From Methylovirgula sp. (GTDB lineage Bacteria; Pseudomonadota; Alphaproteobacteria; Rhizobiales; Beijerinckiaceae): 10,081 bases of DNA. Under the pieces are notes generated by a model, which had not been told where the DNA came from, made no database searches, and saw only the letters and a program-made list of their open reading frames with translations. This document shows positions 6,140 to 10,081 of this stretch, piece by piece (position 1 is the first letter of the stretch; the number at the start of each line of letters is the position of its first letter). Location: the NCBI GenBank assembly GCA_025356505.1, contig JANXSV010000222.1:1-10081 (forward strand), written 5' to 3'. A program made the position numbers and the translations under genes.

Positions 6140-7506
6140 TAGCCGTGGCCTTCCGCAACAAGATCACCTGACACAGATTTCTTTTCCTTTAAGAAGATGC
6201 TCGGCTCACGCGTTGAGACGATGCCGCGCGGTTTCCATATCATCATGATGACCATAGCTGCGCCAAAGATGAGGCTGCGATATTGGGCCGGATCGAAATC
6301 CTGCCCAAAAATCTGCTTGGTCCATTCCAACTCGCGCAGCAATTCGGTTCCGCCAATGAGCACGACCGCGGCTATAGCGACGCCGATCTGCGAACCCATA
6401 CCGCCCAGCACGACGATGGCCAGGATTGTGGCTGATTCGAGGAAGGTGAAGCTTTCCGGGCTGACGAACCCCTGACGGACAGCGAAGAACGATCCGGCAA
6501 AACCTGCAAACATAGCACCAAGTGCAAAGGCGGTGAGTTTGGTGCTGGTTGTGTTAATGCCAAGCGAGCGGCAGGCAATCTCGTCCTCGCGCAGAGCTTC
6601 CCACGCGCGGCCTACAGGCAGGCGACGCAAGCGCATGGTCACGTAGTTTGTCAGTAGGGCAAGACAAAGAATGAGATAAAACAGGAAGATGGTGCGGTGG
6701 ATCGGGCTGTAGGTGAGGCCGAAAAAGTTCGAGAAACTGCCAACATTGTCGTTAAATGGCAGCCCGAAAAATGTGATGCGCGGGATTGAGCTTACGCCAG
6801 CGTAGCCGCCGGAGAAATCCACCCAGTTGATGAGAACGATGCGGATGATCTCGCCAAAAGCGAGAGTCACGATCGCAAGATAGTCTCCCCGCAGACGCAA
6901 GACCGGAAAGCCGAGGATGACACCCCATGTGGCGGCTAGAATTCCAGCGAGGGGCAGGCATATCCAGAACGACAAGCCATAATGCGTGGATAGAAGCGCA
7001 TAGGCGTAAGCGCCCACCGCGTAGAAGGCGACGTAGCCGAGATCGAGCAATCCGGCGAGGCCGACCACGATGTTAAGGCCCCAGCCGAGCATGATGTAAA
7101 TCATGATTTGGACGCCGTAATTGTTGATCCATTTTAGCGCGCCCTGGCCGCCGAGCGCCGAGGTGACGACGATGGGGAACAGAAACAACGCGAGCAAACC
7201 AACTGCGCTTATCCATTTCGCAATGAATTTCGAACTGTCGCTCTGCGGTGCGGTTGAGGCAGCTCTGGTGGATTTTGGGCGGGCTGCATAGCTAAGTACG
7301 GCGAGACGGCCGACAAAAACCAGTACTGCTGCCACAATCAACCATGACCAACGCTGGTTCAAGATCAGCTTGTTGGAGATGTCCATGTCGGTTCTGAGCG
7401 CCAGAATCGGGAAGCTCAAACCAGCGGTGATGATCGCGGCAAAGGCTGCTTCTTTGAGTGCAAAAGCCCAGTTGAAGCCGTCGTCATTCTTGTTAGTCGT
7501 TGCCAT
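6139..7506 (-). CDS. livM: Branched-chain amino acid ABC transporter permease LivM
   Basis: This 455-residue permease subunit of the LivHMGF importer lies in the inner membrane. Two N-terminal hydrophobic segments (about 20-37 and 55-72) and a polar linker precede the conserved permease core. The core begins around GWGLNIVVGLAGLLDLG, the typical LivM family opening. The EAA-like coupling loop that contacts the ATPases is at about 292-325, including VGRAWEALREDEIACRSLGI. It is followed by further helices and a charged cytoplasmic tail. I chose ATG 7506 because GAAGG (7517-7521) lies about 10 nt upstream and the livH stop is only 4 nt away. An upstream in-frame TTG at 7539 would overlap livH and has no clear support. 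The 3' end overlaps livG by one base. Confidence 0.93.
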   Translation of the reverse strand: MATTNKNDDGFNWAFALKEAAFAAIITAGLSFPILALRTDMDISNKLILNQRWSWLIVAAVLVFVGRLAVLSYAARPKSTRAASTAPQSDSSKFIAKWISAVGLLALFLFPIVVTSALGGQGALKWINNYGVQIMIYIMLGWGLNIVVGLAGLLDLGYVAFYAVGAYAYALLSTHYGLSFWICLPLAGILAATWGVILGFPVLRLRGDYLAIVTLAFGEIIRIVLINWVDFSGGYAGVSSIPRITFFGLPFNDNVGSFSNFFGLTYSPIHRTIFLFYLILCLALLTNYVTMRLRRLPVGRAWEALREDEIACRSLGINTTSTKLTAFALGAMFAGFAGSFFAVRQGFVSPESFTFLESATILAIVVLGGMGSQIGVAIAAVVLIGGTELLRELEWTKQIFGQDFDPAQYRSLIFGAAMVIMMIWKPRGIVSTREPSIFLKEKKSVSGDLVAEGHG

Positions 7507-7510
7507 GGGA

Positions 7511-8428
7511 TCAGACCTTCTCGACTTCTGGGCGGCCAAGAATGCCGGAGGGGAGGAAGATCAGCGTGACGGCCAAAATGGAGAAGGCCGCGACGTCTTT
7601 ATAATCGGTTGAGATGTAATAAGACCAGAAAACCTCGATGAGACCAATTAGCAAGCCGCCGATGACCGCGCCAGGCAGCGAGCCGATGCCGCCAAGAACC
7701 GCCGCCGTAAAAGCTTTGACGCCAGGCAAAAACCCGTCGGCGAAATTCACCGAGCCATATTTCAGCAGGTAGAGACATCCGGCGACGGCAGCCAGAGCAG
7801 CACCCATAACGAAGGTGATGGAGATTGTTGCATCGACATCAATGCCAAGTAGCGACGCCATCTTGCGATCCTGCTCACAGGCGCGTTGGGCGCGGCCGAG
7901 CGGCGTTCTTTGCACGATGTACCAGAAAATGGCGAGGAGGATGACGGTTACGAAGAAAATCACGATGCTGGAGTAGGGCAGGCTGACGCCAAAACCGCCA
8001 TCAGCGCCGAAATTGAACGTGCCGCTCAAAATGCCATTGATCGATTTGCTGCGCGGTCCCTGCACCACCTGAACGAAGTTGGACAGAAAGATCGACATAC
8101 CGATTGCGGAGATGAGAGGAGCAAGGCGAAAGGAGCCGCGCAATGGCCGGTAAGCGACGCGCTCTATCGACCAATTCCACAAGGATGTCAGCACCATAGA
8201 GGCTGCAAGCGCCAGCAGAAACGCGAACATCGGACTCGAAAGGCCGAGCAGCTGCGTGATTGCGACATAGATGATGAGGCCGATGAAAGATGACAACATG
8301 AACACGTCGCCGTGGGCGAAGTTCACCATGCCGATAATTCCGAAAACCATCGTGTACCCGATGGCGATCAAGCCATAGATCGAACCGAGCGTGAGCCCGT
8401 TGATCAGCTGCTGCAGGAAAACCTCCAT
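7511..8428 (-). CDS. livH: Branched-chain amino acid ABC transporter permease LivH
   Basis: This 305-residue inner-membrane permease pairs with LivM and is close in length to E. coli LivH (308). Family features are an N-terminal QQLINGLTLGSIYGLIAIG, NFAHGDVFML (36-45), ERVAYRPLRGS (89-99) and an EAA-like loop around 171-200 (TPLGRAQRACEQDRKMASLL). A C-terminal permease region with VLGGIGSLPGAVIGG (244-258) follows. It is the first gene of the operon transcribed leftward from the divergent region shared with aspA. ATG 8428 has GGGGGA (8441-8446) upstream at a somewhat long spacing of 12 nt, which may mean modest initiation. livM follows after 4 nt. Confidence 0.95.
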   Translation of the reverse strand: MEVFLQQLINGLTLGSIYGLIAIGYTMVFGIIGMVNFAHGDVFMLSSFIGLIIYVAITQLLGLSSPMFAFLLALAASMVLTSLWNWSIERVAYRPLRGSFRLAPLISAIGMSIFLSNFVQVVQGPRSKSINGILSGTFNFGADGGFGVSLPYSSIVIFFVTVILLAIFWYIVQRTPLGRAQRACEQDRKMASLLGIDVDATISITFVMGAALAAVAGCLYLLKYGSVNFADGFLPGVKAFTAAVLGGIGSLPGAVIGGLLIGLIEVFWSYYISTDYKDVAAFSILAVTLIFLPSGILGRPEVEKV

Positions 8429-8535
8429 GCGCCGCTAAACTCCCCCTGTTTTGTGCTTATTTCCGGCGATTTCTAAGTGATCGCGCTAGAAAGACGACAC
8501 ATTTCTCCACGTTTAAGAACTATGAAATTAACTCG

Positions 8536-8565
8536 TTTATTCGCGCCGCTGATCAAGATGATCAA
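8536..8565 (-). promoter_or_regulatory. Candidate liv operon promoter with tandem TTGATCA
   Basis: On the minus strand TTGATC (8565-8560) lies 18 nt from AATAAA (8541-8536), each matching the sigma70 consensus at four of six positions. The heptamer TTGATCA is repeated 9 bp on (8565-8559 and 8556-8550), so the -35 area carries a short tandem repeat that could be a regulator site. The predicted leader would be about 100 nt. The call is weak and rests on consensus alone. Confidence 0.25.
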
Positions 8566-8641
8566 ATTTTCTCATATGACCGACGGCTATCGAAAGCTAA
8601 ACTGGAATTCCGTGCATTTGCAATGAGCAATGAACACAATT

Positions 8642-8668
8642 TTGACGAATAGTGGAATAAACTAGAAT
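8642..8668 (+). promoter_or_regulatory. Candidate aspA promoter
   Basis: TTGACG (8642-8647) matches the -35 consensus at five of six positions, and TAGAAT (8663-8668) matches the -10 consensus at five of six. The spacer is only 15 nt, shorter than the preferred 17, which lowers confidence. A start near 8675 would give an aspA leader of about 210 nt that contains the 8715-8746 stem-loop. Confidence 0.3.
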
Positions 8669-8714
8669 TTATTGATATTGTAGTGAAAGCAGCAGAGGAA
8701 AGTGCCGAGGTGTT

Positions 8715-8746
8715 CCTTTGTGCTGTGATTTACAGGGTCACAAAGG
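8715..8746. repeat. Interrupted stem-loop upstream of aspA
   Basis: CCTTTGTG (8715-8722) is the exact reverse complement of CACAAAGG (8739-8746). Directly inside, CTGT (8723-8726) pairs with ACAG (8732-8735) around the loop GATTT, leaving a 3-nt bulge GGT on the right side. This gives 12 base pairs in total. There is no T-run after it on either strand, so it does not look like a terminator. It could be a leader RNA structure or a protein-binding inverted repeat. Confidence 0.6.
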
Positions 8747-8885
8747 CCTATTGCCGTGAAAACTGTAGTGTCAAAGGGGTGTCGCATGAGGTGAAGTGCT
8801 TATTTTGCGCTCACAAAAACTGAAAAATTGTGCATTCTGCAGTTAATGGTGCGAGATCGCGCCGGGAAAGATCGCAGGCGGCCCT

Positions 8886-10081
8886 ATGCGCATTGAACAT
8901 GATTTGCTTGGAGAGCGTGAGGTTCCGCTTGAGGCCTACTACGGCGTGCACACCTTGCGCGCGGTCGAAAACTTTCCGATTTCCGGTGTGCAGATTTCAG
9001 CTTTTCCCGATTTGATTGCGGCGCTTGCGCAGGTGAAGCAGGCCTCGGCTCTCGCCAATATGGCGCTTGGGCAACTTGCCCCGGACCTTGGCGCGGCCAT
9101 TGTGCAGGCCTGCGAAGAAATATCAGCCGGGCGCTGGCATGACCAGTTCATCGTCGATGTGATTCAAGGCGGGGCGGGCACCTCGACAAACATGAATGCA
9201 AATGAGGTGATTGCCAACCGCGCTTTGGAAATTCTCGGAAGCGCCAAATCCGATTACAAGCGGCTGAGCCCGAACGAGCACGTCAATCTCAGTCAGAGCA
9301 CCAATGATGTCTATCCGACGGCCATCAAGATTGCTCTGATTTCCGGCATCCATAAACTTCGGGCAGGCATGGCAGTTCTGCGGGCGGAGTTTTCAAAGAA
9401 GGCACTGGAATTCAAGGATCTCGTGAAAATCGGACGGACGCAGCTGCAAGATGCTGTGCCTATGACGCTGGGTCAGGAGTTCCTCACTTATGCGGTGATG
9501 CTACATGAGGACGAAGAGCGGCTCGCGGAGGCGGCACTGCTGCTGCACGAGATCAATCTGGGTGCGACCGCGATCGGCACCGGCATCAATACGCCGCCAG
9601 GATATGCCAAGGCCGTATGCGCGCAGCTTTGCCTTTTGACAAAAGAGCCGTTTGTAACGGCAGGAAATCTCATTGAAGCCACGCAGGACGCTGGTGCATT
9701 TGTGCAGCTCTCGGGCGTGCTGAAGCGTGTTGCTGTCAAGCTTTCAAAGGTTTGCAACGATCTGCGGTTGTTGTCGTCCGGCCCGCGTGCGGGGTTTGGA
9801 GAAATCAACCTGCCTGCGGTGCAGGCTGGCTCTTCGATCATGCCGGGAAAGGTCAACCCGGTCATTCCGGAGGTGGTGAACCAGATTGCGTTCGAGGTGA
9901 TTGGCAACGACGTAACGGTGACTTTCGCTGCGGAGGGCGGGCAAATGCAACTGAATGCATTTGAACCTATTATCGCTTTCAGTCTGTTCAAAAGCCTGTC
10001 TCATATGGAGCGTGGCTGTATCGTGCTTGCGGAAAAATGTGTGGCGGGCATTACAGCGAATGAAAGCCGCTTGCGTGACAT
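8886..10081 (+). CDS. aspA: Aspartate ammonia-lyase (3' truncated by window)
   Basis: The frame stays open from ATG 8886 to the window end, giving 398 residues of a protein usually about 470-480 long. It converts L-aspartate to fumarate and ammonia in the cytoplasm, feeding the TCA cycle. Fumarase/aspartase superfamily motifs are in order: GGAGTSTNMN (95-104), NLSQSTND (134-141), GRTQLQDAVPMTLGQEF (from 183) and the signature loop GSSIMPGKVNP (315-325), containing the catalytic-loop serine and Lys322. The GRTQLQDAVP form, with Gln rather than the fumarase-type His, and SQSTND rather than SQSSND favour aspartase over class II fumarase. AGGCGG (8876-8881) is the likely ribosome site, 4 nt from the ATG. 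The gene is divergent from livH, compatible with amino-acid catabolism beside amino-acid uptake, but co-regulation is not shown. Confidence 0.9.
   Translation, partial: MRIEHDLLGEREVPLEAYYGVHTLRAVENFPISGVQISAFPDLIAALAQVKQASALANMALGQLAPDLGAAIVQACEEISAGRWHDQFIVDVIQGGAGTSTNMNANEVIANRALEILGSAKSDYKRLSPNEHVNLSQSTNDVYPTAIKIALISGIHKLRAGMAVLRAEFSKKALEFKDLVKIGRTQLQDAVPMTLGQEFLTYAVMLHEDEERLAEAALLLHEINLGATAIGTGINTPPGYAKAVCAQLCLLTKEPFVTAGNLIEATQDAGAFVQLSGVLKRVAVKLSKVCNDLRLLSSGPRAGFGEINLPAVQAGSSIMPGKVNPVIPEVVNQIAFEVIGNDVTVTFAAEGGQMQLNAFEPIIAFSLFKSLSHMERGCIVLAEKCVAGITANESRLRD

Larger units (their letters stand above)
8429..8885. other. 457-nt divergent intergenic region between livH and aspA
   Basis: No coding frame or RNA gene of known type is supported. 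The region is AT-rich by eye and must carry the promoters for the leftward liv operon and rightward aspA. Visible structures are the tandem TGATCAA pair (8550-8565), a palindrome TCATATGA (8572-8579), weak promoter-like elements, and an interrupted stem-loop at 8715-8746. The 10-mer GTGCTTATTT occurs at 8453-8462 and 8796-8805, which could be chance. Confidence 0.7.

Noticed and set aside
5429..6142. Long plus-strand open frame opposite livG
   Set aside because: It is the antisense shadow of livG, with no recognisable domain.
7507..7539. Upstream TTG start for livM, overlapping livH
   Set aside because: ATG 7506 has a better ribosome site and sits 4 nt after the livH stop, matching the tight operon layout.
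8550..8566. FNR/Anr-type box (TTGAT-N4-ATCAA) upstream of livH/aspA
   Set aside because: The GATCAA copies are in direct repeat with the wrong spacing. No TTGAT lies at the required distance from ATCAA on either strand.
8725..8742. CRP-like site TGTGA...TCACA
   Set aside because: The half sites are separated by 9 nt instead of 6, and they are better explained as part of the larger stem-loop at 8715-8746.
1..10081. Defence system, prophage, insertion sequence or CRISPR array
   Set aside because: All substantial coding regions are metabolic or transport genes in intact arrangement. No transposase, integrase, terminal repeats or spaced direct repeats were seen.

Overview
The window looks like an ordinary chromosomal segment of an alphaproteobacterium, most likely Hyphomicrobiales (Brucellaceae or Phyllobacteriaceae type). 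This placement is inferred from three things: the style of the branched-chain amino acid transporter proteins, a small membrane protein resembling DUF6867 inside the transporter operon, and moderately high GC by eye. No database search was possible. No mobile element, CRISPR array, tRNA or rRNA was seen.

Layout: positions 1-831 (+) hold the 3' two thirds of a DadA-like FAD amino-acid oxidase/dehydrogenase. An 82-nt gap leads to a ccdA-family cytochrome c biogenesis/thiol transporter (914-1639, +). This converges, with a 10-nt gap, on an exported protein of unknown function (1650-2591, -). A strong intrinsic terminator (2667-2700) ends the preceding minus-strand gene, a periplasmic branched-chain amino acid binding protein (2716-3834, -).

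A 312-nt intergenic region precedes the binding-protein gene. It holds a candidate promoter bracketed by a 10-bp inverted repeat. Upstream of it lies a tightly packed operon, livH-livM-livG-livF plus a DUF6867-like gene (8428 down to 4147). Three of its junctions are 1-nt TAATG/TGATG stop-start overlaps. Together these genes encode a complete HAAT-type ABC importer: two permeases, two ATPases and a binding protein. The binding protein appears to be a separate transcription unit, which would fit the higher stoichiometry usual for binding proteins.

A 457-nt divergent intergenic region (8429-8885) separates livH from aspA (8886 to the window end, +), an aspartate ammonia-lyase truncated by the window edge. 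This intergenic region holds an interrupted 12-bp stem-loop that no gene explains. The liv importer, AspA and the DadA-like enzyme all point to amino-acid uptake and catabolism, although the sequence shows no direct regulatory link between them.

Nothing here is convincingly a new system. The points most worth checking are the two intergenic inverted repeats, the cysteine-containing exported unknown, the extra segment in LivG, and the DUF6867-like protein in the importer operon.
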